A DNA stretch of 64,000 bases. Source: CAYXTI01 sp964468495. Its GTDB lineage: Bacteria > Pseudomonadota > Alphaproteobacteria > Rickettsiales > Rickettsiaceae. Both the position numbers and the translations under genes were made by a program. The notes beneath the pieces are model-generated. The model had not been told where the DNA came from, did no database searches, and was given only the letters and a program-made list of their open reading frames with translations. Numbering within the stretch: position 1 is the first letter of the stretch; every line of letters starts with the position of its first letter. The stretch is from contig CAYXTI010000016.1 of NCBI GenBank assembly GCA_964468495.1, forward strand, positions 1 to 64,000, given 5' to 3'. Of this stretch, positions 55,056 through 64,000 are shown one piece after another.

Positions 55056-55694
55056 TTAAAACTTTTTTTCACCTCTATATATCCAAACTTTTACTCCTAT
55101 CACACCATATGTAGTATGAGCTTCAGAATTTGAATAATCTATATCTGACCTTAAAGTATGTAAAGGAACTCTTCCCTCTTTATACCATTCCTTACGAGCT
55201 ATTTCTACCCCTCCTAATCTTCCTGAAGTTGAAATTTTAATTCCTAATCCACCTTGTTTCAAACAATTTTGTATACTAGTTTTCATTGCCTTTCTGAAAG
55301 ATACACGGTTTTCTAATTGAGATGCTATCCCTTGAGCCACTATCTGAGCATCAAGAAAAAATTTGGTAACTTCATGAATATTAATAAATAAATTATTTAA
55401 TTTTATAATCTTTAATATATCTTTTTTTAACAATTCAATATCAGCACCACTTTTACCTATAATTATTCCAGGCTTTTTAGCATATATATTAATAACACAA
55501 CTACCACTTGCTCTTTTAATTATAATTCTACTAACCTGAGCAGCTGTATATTTTTTATTAATTAATTTTCTAACCGCTAAATCTTCTAACAATTTTTTAC
55601 TATAATCCTTTTTTTCAGCATAAAAAATAGATCCCCATTCTTTGCTTAATGTCGGAGAAACCCTAAATCCACAAGGATTAACCTTCTGCCCCAT
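55056..55694 (-). CDS. rpsC: 30S ribosomal protein S3
   Basis: A 212-residue protein beginning MGQKVNPCGFRVSPTLSKEW. The KH domain contains KKPGIIIGKSGADIELLKKD, and the C-terminal domain GGLGIKISTSGRLGGVEIARKEW. S3 lines the mRNA entry channel. The C-terminal tail is short. The gene follows rplV with a one-base gap. Confidence 0.98.
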   Translation of the reverse strand: MGQKVNPCGFRVSPTLSKEWGSIFYAEKKDYSKKLLEDLAVRKLINKKYTAAQVSRIIIKRASGSCVINIYAKKPGIIIGKSGADIELLKKDILKIIKLNNLFINIHEVTKFFLDAQIVAQGIASQLENRVSFRKAMKTSIQNCLKQGGLGIKISTSGRLGGVEIARKEWYKEGRVPLHTLRSDIDYSNSEAHTTYGVIGVKVWIYRGEKKF

Positions 55695-55695
55695 A

Positions 55696-56046
55696 TCAAT
55701 CTTCCTCTTTTTCAGATACAGTTAAATACAAATTACTAAAAGGCTTCATAATTCTAGCATTACGACCTCTTGCTCTTACTCTCATCCTTTTCATTACAAT
55801 TGCTTTCCCTACAGTAGCTGTATTAATAAATAATTTATCAATATCTAATCCCATATTATTTTCAGCATTAGCAATCGCTGCCTGCACACATTTTCTTACA
55901 TCAATTGCTATCCTCTTTTTAGAAAAAGTTAACTGCTTTATTGCTTCTGAAACTTTCATCTTTCTAATCATTGTAGCAACTAAATTTAATTTTTGAGTAC
56001 TAATCCTCAATTTTTTAACAGAAGCCTTTACTATTACATCACTCAT
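55696..56046 (-). CDS. rplV: 50S ribosomal protein L22
   Basis: A 116-residue protein. The end RARGRNARIMKPFSNLYLTV holds the beta-hairpin region that extends into the exit tunnel; LRISTQKLNLVATMIRKMKV is the conserved start. It is involved in macrolide sensitivity in other bacteria. Confidence 0.97.
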   Translation of the reverse strand: MSDVIVKASVKKLRISTQKLNLVATMIRKMKVSEAIKQLTFSKKRIAIDVRKCVQAAIANAENNMGLDIDKLFINTATVGKAIVMKRMRVRARGRNARIMKPFSNLYLTVSEKEED

Positions 56047-56094
56047 TTCCTTTGCTCAACCTAAATAACTTTAAAATACACACCATAAAATAAA

Positions 56095-56373
56095 CTACCC
56101 CCTTTTTGCTTTCTTATCAGCACTATGCCCATAGTAAGTTCTAGTAGGAGCAAAAACTCCTAATTTATAACCAACCATCTCTTCTGTAACACTTACAGGG
56201 ATAAATTTCTTACCATTATGAACTGCAAAAACATACCCTACAAACATAGGTAATATCACCGATCTTCTTGACCAAGTCTTTATTATATTTTTTTTTCCAG
56301 ATTCCATTGATTCCCTAATTTTTTTAAGCAAATACCCATCAACAAAAGGACCCTTCCAAACTGATCTTGTCAT
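56095..56373 (-). CDS. rpsS: 30S ribosomal protein S19
   Basis: A 92-residue protein with MTRSVWKGPFVDGYLLKKI and KTWSRRSVILPMFVGYVFAVHNG, both nearly invariant. It forms a complex with S13 in the 30S head. The gene sits between rplB and rplV, as expected. Confidence 0.98.
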   Translation of the reverse strand: MTRSVWKGPFVDGYLLKKIRESMESGKKNIIKTWSRRSVILPMFVGYVFAVHNGKKFIPVSVTEEMVGYKLGVFAPTRTYYGHSADKKAKRG

Positions 56374-56393
56374 ATCATTTACTCCTAATTAAC

Positions 56394-57224
56394 TTATTTT
56401 TTCTTTACTCTACTTTTCACAATAAATTTACTAGAAAACTTATTTTTTCTAGTCTTTTTACCTTTAGTTAACTTTCCCCAAGGAGTAACTGGATGACGTC
56501 CTCCAGATGTTTTTCCTTCTCCTCCTCCATGAGGATGATCAACCGGATTCATCGCTACTCCCCTTACTCTAGGCCTCTTTCCTAGCCACCTATTTCTTCC
56601 AGCTTTTGCTATATTAATATTACGCTGATCAAGATTAGATATCATTCCAACTGTAGCTCTACACGCCAAAGGTATTAATCTTATTTCTCCAGACAATAAT
56701 TTCACTTGAGCATAACCTAAATTTTTTCCTATAACACTTGCAAACATACCAGCTGCTCTTACTAATTGTCCACCTTTACCTACTTTCATTTCTATATTAT
56801 GAATCACAGTATCAATGGGAATATCTCTCAATGGCAAACAATTACCATCTTTAATATCTACATTATCTCCAGAAATAACAACATCACCAACTTTTAACAT
56901 ATTAGGAGCTAAAATATAACTATTTACCCCATCTTTATATCTTAATAATGCAATAAATGCTGTTCTATTAGGATCATATTCTATCCTTTCCACTACTGCT
57001 TCAATCCCATCTTTATTCCTCTTAAAATCTATTAATCGATACTTTCTTTTACACCCTCCCCCTCTGTGTCTTGAAGTAATACGACCAATATTATTTCTTC
57101 CACTTTTTCGATTTAAACCTAAACTCAAAGATTTTAATGACCTCCCTTTCCATAAACCACTTTTATTTACTAACAACAATCCCCTTTGGGATGAAGTACT
57201 AGGATTATATTTTTTTAAAACCAT
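56394..57224 (-). CDS. rplB: 50S ribosomal protein L2
   Basis: A 276-residue protein with SRHRGGGCKRKYRLIDFKRN, the essential MNPVDHPHGGGEGKTSGGRH containing the peptidyl-transferase-linked His, and the basic end KGKKTRKNKFSSKFIVKSR. It is required for subunit association and peptide-bond formation. Confidence 0.98.
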   Translation of the reverse strand: MVLKKYNPSTSSQRGLLLVNKSGLWKGRSLKSLSLGLNRKSGRNNIGRITSRHRGGGCKRKYRLIDFKRNKDGIEAVVERIEYDPNRTAFIALLRYKDGVNSYILAPNMLKVGDVVISGDNVDIKDGNCLPLRDIPIDTVIHNIEMKVGKGGQLVRAAGMFASVIGKNLGYAQVKLLSGEIRLIPLACRATVGMISNLDQRNINIAKAGRNRWLGKRPRVRGVAMNPVDHPHGGGEGKTSGGRHPVTPWGKLTKGKKTRKNKFSSKFIVKSRVKKK

Positions 57225-57226
57225 TA

Positions 57227-57520
57227 CTATCCTCCCACCACTAAATCAATAGTATAATCTTTTTCTAAAGTTACAATTGCTTTCTTATAAGATGATCTAT
57301 AACCTATATTTCCTTTAAATCTCTTTTTTTTTCTATAAGTATTTATAATATTCACAGATTTCACTTTTACCTGAAATATTTCTTCTATTGCCTTTTGTAT
57401 TAAGCTTTTCTTTACTGTTTTCATAACACTAAAAACATATTTACCTTGTTCCTGTAAAATTGTAGACTTTTCAGTAACAACAGGAGACTTAATAAAATTA
57501 TATTTACTTACTATTAACAT
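57227..57520 (-). CDS. rplW: 50S ribosomal protein L23
   Basis: A 97-residue protein with IKSPVVTEKSTILQEQGKYVF and VNIINTYRKKKRFKGNIGYR. L23 surrounds the tunnel exit and is the main docking site for SRP and trigger factor. Spacing is 2 bases on each side. Confidence 0.96.
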   Translation of the reverse strand: MLIVSKYNFIKSPVVTEKSTILQEQGKYVFSVMKTVKKSLIQKAIEEIFQVKVKSVNIINTYRKKKRFKGNIGYRSSYKKAIVTLEKDYTIDLVVGG

Positions 57521-57522
57521 TT

Positions 57523-58143
57523 CTACTTTAACCTCTGCTCTAATAGCAATAAAGCTTGCTGTGACATTAAAATATAATCACTTTTTATAATATCATACAC
57601 ATTTGCCCCTATTACAGGAACAATATTAGTATTTGGAATAGAAACAGAAGCAATTTTAACTAACTTATCTACCTCCTGACCATCTATAATAAAAAATTTC
57701 CCTTTACCAAAGCTCGATAATAACTTAACCAATTCTTTAGTTTTAGCATTTACTATCTTTATATTATCAATAAAATAAAGCTCTCCAGACGCAAATTTTG
57801 CAGACAAAGCATGTTTTAACCCAAGATTCCTTACTTTTTTCTGCAATCTAGTATCATATGATCTAACAACTGGACCATGAGCAATTCCACCTCCTCTAAT
57901 TTGAACAGCTCTAGAATTACCTTGTCTAGCTCTTCCTGTTCCCTTTTGCTTAAAAGGCTTTCTAGTAGATCCAGACACTTCTCCAACTGTTTTAACTAAA
58001 TGAGTTCCTTTTCTACTTTTTGATCTTTGCCAATTTATGACCCTATTTATAATATCTATCCTAGGCGATAAAGAAAAAATTCTCTCATTAAGACTAACCT
58101 CTCCAACAATTTTCTTTTCTAAATTAAATAACTTAGCCTGCAT
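57523..58143 (-). CDS. rplD: 50S ribosomal protein L4
   Basis: A 206-residue protein with the tunnel-loop block GSTRKPFKQKGTGRARQGNS and RGGGIAHGPVVRSYDTRLQK. In many bacteria L4 also represses the S10 operon; no matching leader hairpin could be identified here. Confidence 0.97.
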   Translation of the reverse strand: MQAKLFNLEKKIVGEVSLNERIFSLSPRIDIINRVINWQRSKSRKGTHLVKTVGEVSGSTRKPFKQKGTGRARQGNSRAVQIRGGGIAHGPVVRSYDTRLQKKVRNLGLKHALSAKFASGELYFIDNIKIVNAKTKELVKLLSSFGKGKFFIIDGQEVDKLVKIASVSIPNTNIVPVIGANVYDIIKSDYILMSQQALLLLEQRLK

Positions 58144-58156
58144 AACTTAAACTTCC

Positions 58157-58795
58157 TTATCTACATTTTTTTATTGCATCTCTTATAAAAACATAACCGC
58201 CCTTAGCACCAGCAACATTACCTTTAACAAGAATAATACCTTTTTTTACATCGAAGTCAATTACTCTTAAATTTTGTACAGTAGACCTCTTATTACCCAT
58301 GCATCCTGCCATCTTTTTATTTTTAAAAACTTTTGCTGGATCTTGACACTGACCAGTTGATCCATGAGACCTATGCGATACTGATACTCCATGAGAACTT
58401 TCTAATCCTCCAAAATTATGCCTTTTCATTACTCCAGCAAAACCCTTACCTATAGAAAAACCAGTTATATCAACATATTGACCTACTTTATAATGATCTG
58501 CCTTTAATTCAGACCCAACATCTATTAAATTATTTTCATTAACCAAGAATTCTTTTATCTTAGCCTTAGGTTCTATTTTACTATTTTCAAAAACAGATCT
58601 CATAGGCTTTGATACTCTATTTTTATTTTTTGCTACAGCACCAACAACTACAGCATTATACCCTTCTTTTTTAACAGTTTTTACCGCTAGCACCTGACAA
58701 TTATCTATATATAAAAAAGTAACTGGATAACACCCCCCAGATGAATTAAATATTGAACTCATTCCTAATTTTTTTGCAATCAATCCAGTTCTCAT
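58157..58795 (-). CDS. rplC: 50S ribosomal protein L3
   Basis: The protein begins MRTGLIAKKLGMSSIF and contains GFAGVMKRHNFGGLESSHGVSVSHRSHGSTG as separate conserved pieces (GFAGVMKRHNF; SVSHRSHGS; KKMAGCMGNK). Its loop reaches the peptidyl-transferase centre. An ATG four codons upstream (58807) overlaps rpsJ, but the residues MYNI are not part of the family, so 58795 is preferred. Confidence 0.96.
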   Translation of the reverse strand: MRTGLIAKKLGMSSIFNSSGGCYPVTFLYIDNCQVLAVKTVKKEGYNAVVVGAVAKNKNRVSKPMRSVFENSKIEPKAKIKEFLVNENNLIDVGSELKADHYKVGQYVDITGFSIGKGFAGVMKRHNFGGLESSHGVSVSHRSHGSTGQCQDPAKVFKNKKMAGCMGNKRSTVQNLRVIDFDVKKGIILVKGNVAGAKGGYVFIRDAIKKCR

Positions 58796-58799
58796 AATA

Positions 58800-59117
58800 T
58801 TATACACTCATTAATTTTATTTCCACATCAATTCCAGCTGGGAGATCAACCTTTCTTAAAGCATCAACCGTTTGTGAAGTAGGATAATTAATAATTACTA
58901 AACCTTTTTGTACCCTAATTTCAAATTGCTCTCTAGATTTTTTATCTACATGAGGAGATTTATTAACTGTAAATTTATCAATAGACCTAGGTAAAGGAAT
59001 AGGTCCCCTAACATCTGCTCCTGTTCTTTTAACTACACTTACTATTTCCTTAGCAGCACGCTCAAGAACCCTATGATCAAAAGATTTTATCTTTATTTTT
59101 ATTTTCTGATTATTCAT
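58800..59117 (-). CDS. rpsJ: 30S ribosomal protein S10 (NusE)
   Basis: A 105-residue protein with IKSFDHRVLERAAKEIVS, the GPIPLPRSIDKFTVNKSPHVDKK loop and LPAGIDVEIKL near the end. S10 also serves as NusE in transcription antitermination. It lies 62 bases after tuf and opens the S10 cluster. Confidence 0.97.
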   Translation of the reverse strand: MNNQKIKIKIKSFDHRVLERAAKEIVSVVKRTGADVRGPIPLPRSIDKFTVNKSPHVDKKSREQFEIRVQKGLVIINYPTSQTVDALRKVDLPAGIDVEIKLMSV

Positions 59118-59179
59118 TATTCTACAACTATCATCTTTACATATTTATAAAGCTAATCCAGATTTCTACAACATTATAT

Positions 59180-60358
59180 TTATTTTATAATCTTAGATAC
59201 AACACCAGCACCTATAGTCCTCCCCCCTTCACGTATAGCAAAACGCAAGCCTTCATCCATAGCAACAGGAGAAATCATTTTTACTTTAATTTTAGTATTA
59301 TCACCTGGCATCACCATCTCTTGTCCACCTATCAACTCTATTTCGCCTGTAACATCTGTTGTTCTAAAATAAAATTGAGGACGATAATTTTTTAAGAATG
59401 GAGTATGTCTTCCTCCTTCTTCCTTAGTCAATACATAAATTTCCGCTTCAAATTCAGTATGGGGCGTAGTAGTCGCTGGCTTTGCTAATACTTGCCCTCT
59501 TACTACTTCCTCTCTTTTAGTACCACGTAACAATACACCTACATTATCACCTGCTTGTCCAGAATCTAATATTTTTCTAAACATTTCTACGCCTGTACAT
59601 ATAGTTTTGCTAGTTGGATTAATTCCAACTATTTCTATTTCATCGCCTATATTAACAACTCCTTTTTCTATCCTTCCTGTAACCACAGTACCACGACCTG
59701 AAATTGAAAAAACATCCTCTATTGGCATTAAAAATGGCTTATCAGTATCTCTTACAGGCTGAGGAATATAACTATCTATTGCTTTCATTAACTCATCTAT
59801 TGATTCTTTTTCTTGTCCTTCTAATACTTTTAAAGCTGACCCTTTAATAATAGGAATCTTATCTCCAGGAAAATTATATTGTGTCAATAATTCTCTGACT
59901 TCCATTTCAACTAATTCTAACAATTCTGGATCATCTACTTGATCCACTTTATTTAAAAATACTACAATAGCAGGAACTCCAACCTGACGAGCTAATAATA
60001 TATGTTCTCTAGTTTGCGGCATAGGACCATCAGCTGCAGATACAACAAGTATAGCTCCATCCATCTGAGCAGCCCCAGTAATCATATTCTTTACATAATC
60101 AGCATGACCAGGACAATCAACATGAGCATAATGTCTATTATCAGTTTCATATTCAACATGAGCAGTAGAAATAGTTATTCCTCTTGCTTTTTCTTCTGGC
60201 GCTCCATCAATTTCATCATATTTTTTTGCTGTAGCCTGACCTTTAGAGGCTAACATCATAGTAATTGCAGCAGTTAATGAAGTTTTTCCATGATCTACAT
60301 GTCCTATTGTTCCAATATTACAATGAGGCTTTTTTCTTTCAAATTTTTCTTTAGCCAT
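59180..60358 (-). CDS. tuf: Elongation factor Tu
   Basis: The protein starts MAKEKFERKKPHCNIGTIGH. GTPase motifs are GHVDHGKTSLTAA (G1), DCPGHADYVKNM (G3) and FLNKVDQVDD (G4). It carries aminoacyl-tRNA to the ribosome. An ATG six codons upstream (60376) is in frame, but its ATGGAG contains the GGAG that serves as the ribosome site for the ATG at 60358, which fits the family start. tRNA-Tyr and tRNA-Gly precede it, so this is the tRNA-tufB-type setting, linked here directly to the S10 operon. Confidence 0.98.
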   Translation of the reverse strand: MAKEKFERKKPHCNIGTIGHVDHGKTSLTAAITMMLASKGQATAKKYDEIDGAPEEKARGITISTAHVEYETDNRHYAHVDCPGHADYVKNMITGAAQMDGAILVVSAADGPMPQTREHILLARQVGVPAIVVFLNKVDQVDDPELLELVEMEVRELLTQYNFPGDKIPIIKGSALKVLEGQEKESIDELMKAIDSYIPQPVRDTDKPFLMPIEDVFSISGRGTVVTGRIEKGVVNIGDEIEIVGINPTSKTICTGVEMFRKILDSGQAGDNVGVLLRGTKREEVVRGQVLAKPATTTPHTEFEAEIYVLTKEEGGRHTPFLKNYRPQFYFRTTDVTGEIELIGGQEMVMPGDNTKIKVKMISPVAMDEGLRFAIREGGRTIGAGVVSKIIK

Positions 60359-60455
60359 AAATTTTTTAATCTCCAAATAATTTTAATCTAATAATCGCTA
60401 TTGCAGTTATGTTAACTTCTATAAAAGTTTTATTAATTACACACTAAAAATACAG

Positions 60456-60526
60456 AGCGGGTGATGGGAATTGAACCCACACTATAAGCTTGGAAGGCTA
60501 ATGTTCTACCTTTAAACTACACCCGC
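60456..60526 (-). tRNA. tRNA-Gly (anticodon UCC)
   Basis: Acceptor stem GCGGGTG/CACCCGC, D-arm GTAGTTTAAAGGTAGAAC, anticodon loop CTTCCAA (TCC) and T-loop TTCAATT. CCA is not encoded after discriminator T. It lies about 97 bases before tuf and 45 bases after tRNA-Tyr on the same strand. Confidence 0.95.
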
Positions 60527-60571
60527 ATTATTTAAATTATAATTACACTCATTACCTAATTCTCCCTATGC

Positions 60572-60658
60572 TGGTGGAGAGAGAAGGATTCGAACCTTCG
60601 AACGCATAACGCGGGCAGATTTACAGTCTGCAGCCTTTAACCACTCGGCCATCCCTCC
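60572..60658 (-). tRNA. tRNA-Tyr (anticodon GUA)
   Basis: Class II tRNA: acceptor stem GGAGGGA/TCTCTCC with one G-U pair, anticodon loop CTGTAAA (GTA), a long variable arm CCCGCGTTATGCG and T-loop TTCGAAT. CCA is encoded at the 3' end. Confidence 0.96.
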
Positions 60659-60674
60659 AGCATGGCTTCAGCTC

Positions 60675-60703
60675 AAGATAGACGATACTTCTTGTAAAAT
60701 CAA
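60675..60703 (-). promoter_or_regulatory. Putative promoter of the tRNA-Tyr/tRNA-Gly/tuf/S10 transcript
   Basis: On the minus strand, TTGATT (60703-60698), a 17-base spacer and TATCTT (60680-60675). Initiation would fall about 10 bases before the mature tRNA-Tyr. The hexamers match consensus at four of six positions each. Confidence 0.4.
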
Positions 60704-60949
60704 GCAAATAATTCAAGAAAAATTATTATCTAGAGGATCTTTAAATGGCATTTATATGCTAATTATCTAAACCTAAACTTAAAATATTTATATTAAAATA
60801 ATAATTAATTAGTTAATTAAATACTAACTACAATTTATAGTATCAGCTATTTATATTTAAAACTTGTATAATAAATAATGTTGCCTGTCAAGAGGATTTT
60901 ATTTATTGTTTAACTAATAAATAATAATTATTACTTATAAATAAAAATT

Positions 60950-61675
60950 ATGATTAACAATAAAAAAAAACAACATAAATACTATATGTATGGAAAACAT
61001 ACTGTTTTTTCTGCACTTTATCAAAAAAAACGTAAAATTGATAGCCTATACTGCACTAAAGCATTATTTACCTCTTATAAATCAGTGTTACAAAAATTTA
61101 ATCCCTTAATAGTCCCAGTAGATTTTATTATAGAAAAAATTGGAAAAAACTGTGTTCATCAAGGAATTATTGCCTATGTAAATTCTATTTATGCTAATAA
61201 TATCAATAGTTTTAGTTTTTCCCAAGATAATGATAAAATTGTAATATTAGACCAAATCACAAATTCTAATAATATAGGCTCAATTATTAGAAGTGCAGCA
61301 GCTTTTAACATAAATAAAATTATTATAACCAGCTATAACTCTCCTTTAGAAAATGCATCTATTGCAAAGGCTGCTTGTGGATGCTTAGAATTTGTTCAAA
61401 TAGCACAAATAGCTAACTTAAATATTATAATAAATAAATTAAAAAAACTTGGTTTCTGGACTATAGGACTTAAAGCAAGTGCTAAGAATTCAATTTTTCA
61501 AATTCCTAAAATGAATAAAATTGCTATTATTATTGGCTCAGAACACACTGGTATGAGAGCATTAACTACTAAATCATGTGATTTTTTAGTAAAAATTGAT
61601 ATATCAGATAAAGTAGAAAGCTTAAATGCCTCAAACGCTGCTGCAATAATATTTCATACGCTCAATGATTACTAA
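60950..61675 (+). CDS. rlmB: 23S rRNA 2'-O-ribose methyltransferase of the SpoU/TrmH family (RlmB-like)
   Basis: A 241-residue protein with an N-terminal substrate-binding part (YMYGKHTVFSAL) and the three SpoU motifs: motif 1 LDQITNSNNIGSIIRSAAAF, motif 2 IIGSEHTGMRALT and motif 3 KVESLNASNAAAII. It is an S-adenosylmethionine enzyme with a trefoil knot. RlmB methylates Gm2251 in 23S rRNA; the exact target nucleotide here is inferred from best resemblance. It is divergent from the tRNA-tuf operon. Confidence 0.88.
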   Translation: MINNKKKQHKYYMYGKHTVFSALYQKKRKIDSLYCTKALFTSYKSVLQKFNPLIVPVDFIIEKIGKNCVHQGIIAYVNSIYANNINSFSFSQDNDKIVILDQITNSNNIGSIIRSAAAFNINKIIITSYNSPLENASIAKAACGCLEFVQIAQIANLNIIINKLKKLGFWTIGLKASAKNSIFQIPKMNKIAIIIGSEHTGMRALTTKSCDFLVKIDISDKVESLNASNAAAIIFHTLNDY

Positions 61676-61879
61676 TCATTTTAAAGCTATAGCTACATTT
61701 ATTTGAAGTAAATGCTAAAAAATCTTAATATCCTATTTTATCTTGTTATTATATGAAATTTTAGAAAAATAACTTGATGAAATATATTTCAAATATATGC
61801 TAAGCTAAGAATGAGTTTTATTTTACATATAAACCCCATTAATTAATAACAAATATAGTGTGAAAATATACTGTTAATT

Positions 61880-63115
61880 ATGCAACAAAAAATACTTATT
61901 TGGTTTTTAGGTTTTATAAGTGGTTTTACGCTCATGATCAGTGGTAATACTCTCAATTTCTGGCTATCAAAACAACAACTAGATATTAAAATAATTAGTA
62001 GTACTTCTCTATTAGCTATTCCATATGCTATAAATTTTCTTTGGTCACCTATATTAGATAGATATAAAATACCTGGTTTATTCCCTATTTTAGGAAATAG
62101 ATTATCTTGGATTCTAGTAGTCCAAAGTACCCTTAGTATTACTATATATATGCTAAGCCTAGTTAATCCATTAAATAATTTAACTTTATTTTTCTGTATA
62201 AGTTTTTTTATTTCTTTCTTATCATCAACCCAAGATAGTATCCTTGGAGGATTTAGAACAGAAATCATAAATCATGATTTCAAAAATAATAACACAGGCA
62301 TATATATCTTTGGATACAGAATAGGAATGTTATTTTCAAGCTCTGGAGCTATATATATTTCTACTTATCTAGGATGGAATATAATATATAAAATATTTAG
62401 TTCTATTATATTATTTTTTTTTCCATTATTATTACTATTATGCACTCTATCCTACAATCAAGGTTATAATAAAAAACTTCCTACCAATGATAATAAATTA
62501 CTTACATTAAACTCCTTTAAAACAATGTTATCTTCTATGGGCAGCCCAAATTACATAGTAATATTATTACTATTTTTAATTTTATATAGGTTACCAAATA
62601 ACTTAATTACACCTATACTCAACTCTTTTTATATACATATTGGTTATAATGAATTAGAAATATCCTATACAAATAAATTTTATAGTATTATTTTTTTAAT
62701 AATAGGAGGACTATATGCTGATTATATTATTAAAAAAAAAGGAATAATACAAGGATTATTCCTCTTTGGAATAGTACATACTATTGCACATTTGCTATTC
62801 ATAGCTCAAGAAATCTATGGTAAAAATAATTATTTTTTATTAATACTTACTATTGCAGAATCATTAACGAGTGGAATGTGTATGGCTACTTATATGGCTT
62901 TTATTACATCATTATGTACGAGCAAATTTAAAGCAACACAATATTCTTTTCTACTTTCTACAATGGGATTATCTCGATCTATTTTTTCAATTCTATCAGG
63001 ATATATTATTAGCTACTCTGGATGGATTATATTTTTTATTATCACTATAATAGGATCTATACCTTCATTAATTTTGTTATTTTTATTACAAAAAAATAAA
63101 AAAACTCTTTCTTAA
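61880..63115 (+). CDS. ampG: AmpG-like muropeptide MFS transporter
   Basis: A 411-residue protein with about 12 membrane helices. AmpG features include ISGFTLMISGNTLNFWL at helix 1, PYAINFLWSPILDR (family: lPYtlKFLWAPLlDR), and STQDSILGGFRTEII after helix 4. AmpG imports anhydro-muropeptides released by murein turnover. This fits with the cell-wall genes mltG and M23 elsewhere in the window. Rickettsiales carry several AmpG-like genes whose substrates may differ. Confidence 0.88.
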   Translation: MQQKILIWFLGFISGFTLMISGNTLNFWLSKQQLDIKIISSTSLLAIPYAINFLWSPILDRYKIPGLFPILGNRLSWILVVQSTLSITIYMLSLVNPLNNLTLFFCISFFISFLSSTQDSILGGFRTEIINHDFKNNNTGIYIFGYRIGMLFSSSGAIYISTYLGWNIIYKIFSSIILFFFPLLLLLCTLSYNQGYNKKLPTNDNKLLTLNSFKTMLSSMGSPNYIVILLLFLILYRLPNNLITPILNSFYIHIGYNELEISYTNKFYSIIFLIIGGLYADYIIKKKGIIQGLFLFGIVHTIAHLLFIAQEIYGKNNYFLLILTIAESLTSGMCMATYMAFITSLCTSKFKATQYSFLLSTMGLSRSIFSILSGYIISYSGWIIFFIITIIGSIPSLILLFLLQKNKKTLS

Positions 63116-63214
63116 GTGAATAAGATGTTTAAAATTACTGTTTTTAATCATCTTTTGTTAAAATAATGAATTATTTTAAAATAATATAAAATATAAAACA
63201 TATAATAATTAAGA

Positions 63215-64000
63215 ATGATAAATATTATCTCAGTTTTTTTATATTTTGCTATTTTGTTAGCAGTAGGCATATATACTAAATCAACTAATAAAAATTTTTC
63301 TCAATTCGCTCGTATTAATAATAGCGCTATAAAAAATCAACTAATGCTGATTGCTACTATATTTGTTTCAACTATAGGCGGAGGAACTATATTTGGAATT
63401 ACAGAAAAAGCTTTTATAGGTAACATCGCTTACTCTTATTCTTTATTAGCTGTAATCCCAATTGATATAATTATTGCAATATTTATTATACCTAGAATAG
63501 CAAAACACTATGGTGCAGAAAGTATAGGAGATATAATGTCTGTTTACTATAACAATACTGGTAGAATAATTGCTGGAATGGGTTCTATTTTAGTATCAAT
63601 AGGTCTTTTAAGCGCTCAAATTAGTGTAAGCAGTAGAATATTTGAGTATATGCTGAAAATAGATTATATAAGTGGAACAATATTAAGTTACACTATAGTA
63701 GTTATATATACTACTATAGGAGGCTTTAGGTCAATAGTTTTTACTAATCAATTACAATTTTTTGCTATGCTCATTGCTATCCCTATAATCCCTATATTTG
63801 GAATAAATAAAATTGGGGTTATAGAATTTTTTACTACTATTCCTTATCAAAAAATATCCTTTATTAACAATAAACAATTAATTGAAGATATATTTTTTAT
63901 TACTTTAAATTTTTCTGTAATGACATTATTTCCTAACTTCATTCAACGAATATTAATTACTAATAATTTTAATTCTACATCAAAAGCTATATACATAAAA
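63215..64000 (+). CDS. Sodium:solute symporter family protein, N-terminal part (cut by window edge)
   Basis: An open frame of 262 codons without a stop, starting MINIISVFLYFAILLAVGIY. Typical SSF motifs follow: FVSTIGGGTIFGITEKAF, helix-rich repeats, and IYTTIGGFRSIVFTNQLQF, which corresponds to the conserved YTxxGGxRAVxWTDxxQ. It imports a solute with Na+. The substrate is unknown. Because the 3' part is missing, a C-terminal histidine kinase domain, as in some family members, cannot be excluded. It starts 100 bases after ampG. Confidence 0.88.
   Translation, partial: MINIISVFLYFAILLAVGIYTKSTNKNFSQFARINNSAIKNQLMLIATIFVSTIGGGTIFGITEKAFIGNIAYSYSLLAVIPIDIIIAIFIIPRIAKHYGAESIGDIMSVYYNNTGRIIAGMGSILVSIGLLSAQISVSSRIFEYMLKIDYISGTILSYTIVVIYTTIGGFRSIVFTNQLQFFAMLIAIPIIPIFGINKIGVIEFFTTIPYQKISFINNKQLIEDIFFITLNFSVMTLFPNFIQRILITNNFNSTSKAIYIK

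Noticed and set aside
60359..60376. Extended N-terminus of EF-Tu beginning MEIKKF
   Set aside because: The upstream ATGGAG supplies the Shine-Dalgarno-like GGAG for the next ATG, and EF-Tu proteins begin MAKEKFER.
1..64000. CRISPR arrays, IS elements, prophage, rRNA, 4.5S RNA and RNase P RNA
   Set aside because: I looked for regularly spaced repeats, transposase-like motifs, and the conserved cores of these RNAs, and saw none. Apart from tRNAs, the only structured RNA with clear identity is tmRNA.

Overview
The window is very A+T-rich DNA from a reduced alphaproteobacterium, most likely an intracellular member of the Rickettsiales. Visible support: a circularly permuted two-piece tmRNA gene of the alphaproteobacterial type, an alphaproteobacterial SspB, an NDUFS4-like complex I accessory protein, SdhE next to mfd, secY followed by adk in the ribosomal operon, and ProP-like and AmpG-like carriers of the kind common in Rickettsia relatives. 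I cannot name the genus. There are no IS elements, phage genes, CRISPR arrays or rRNA genes. Many spacers are long and hold no gene.

Layout. 1-9 kb: start of rpmA, rplU, an SPFH protein, psd and pssA (phosphatidylethanolamine synthesis), tRNA-Ser, tRNA-Gln, small membrane proteins, sspB directly beside ssrA, an outer-membrane porin and secG. 9-16 kb: a PpiD-like periplasmic chaperone, two orphan ORFs, a 943-residue TPR protein and ftsY. 15.7-22.1 kb: a minus-strand Mrp/Mbh-type cation antiporter cluster with G, A(C-terminal), B, C and three NuoL/M/N-like subunits, but no E or F. 22-34 kb: ftsA, tRNA-Ser, polA, the NDUFS4-like gene, xseB, mltG, ruvBA, mfd and sdhE. 34-37 kb: dnaA-dnaN and rpiB. 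37-42.4 kb: an NlpD-like lipoprotein, a ProP-like carrier, an M23 endopeptidase, lspA, a small lipoprotein and a CoxF-like mini-gene.

42.6-45.2 kb is the most unusual part. An EfeO-type cupredoxin gene is followed by an FTR1 iron permease fused in frame to a complete YciB (septation protein A), and then by an MlaC-like lipid-transport protein with an extra C-terminal domain. I know of no description of either fusion.

45.2-60.7 kb is one long minus-strand translation operon: tRNA-Tyr, tRNA-Gly, tuf, the S10, spc and alpha ribosomal clusters with secY and adk, rpoA, rplQ and, unusually, rpsT at the end. 60.9-64 kb holds rlmB, an AmpG-like muropeptide carrier and the start of a sodium:solute symporter cut by the window edge.

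The genes combine housekeeping (translation, replication, recombination, secretion) with envelope upkeep and ion transport. ssrA and sspB together supply tagging and delivery of stalled nascent proteins to ClpXP.
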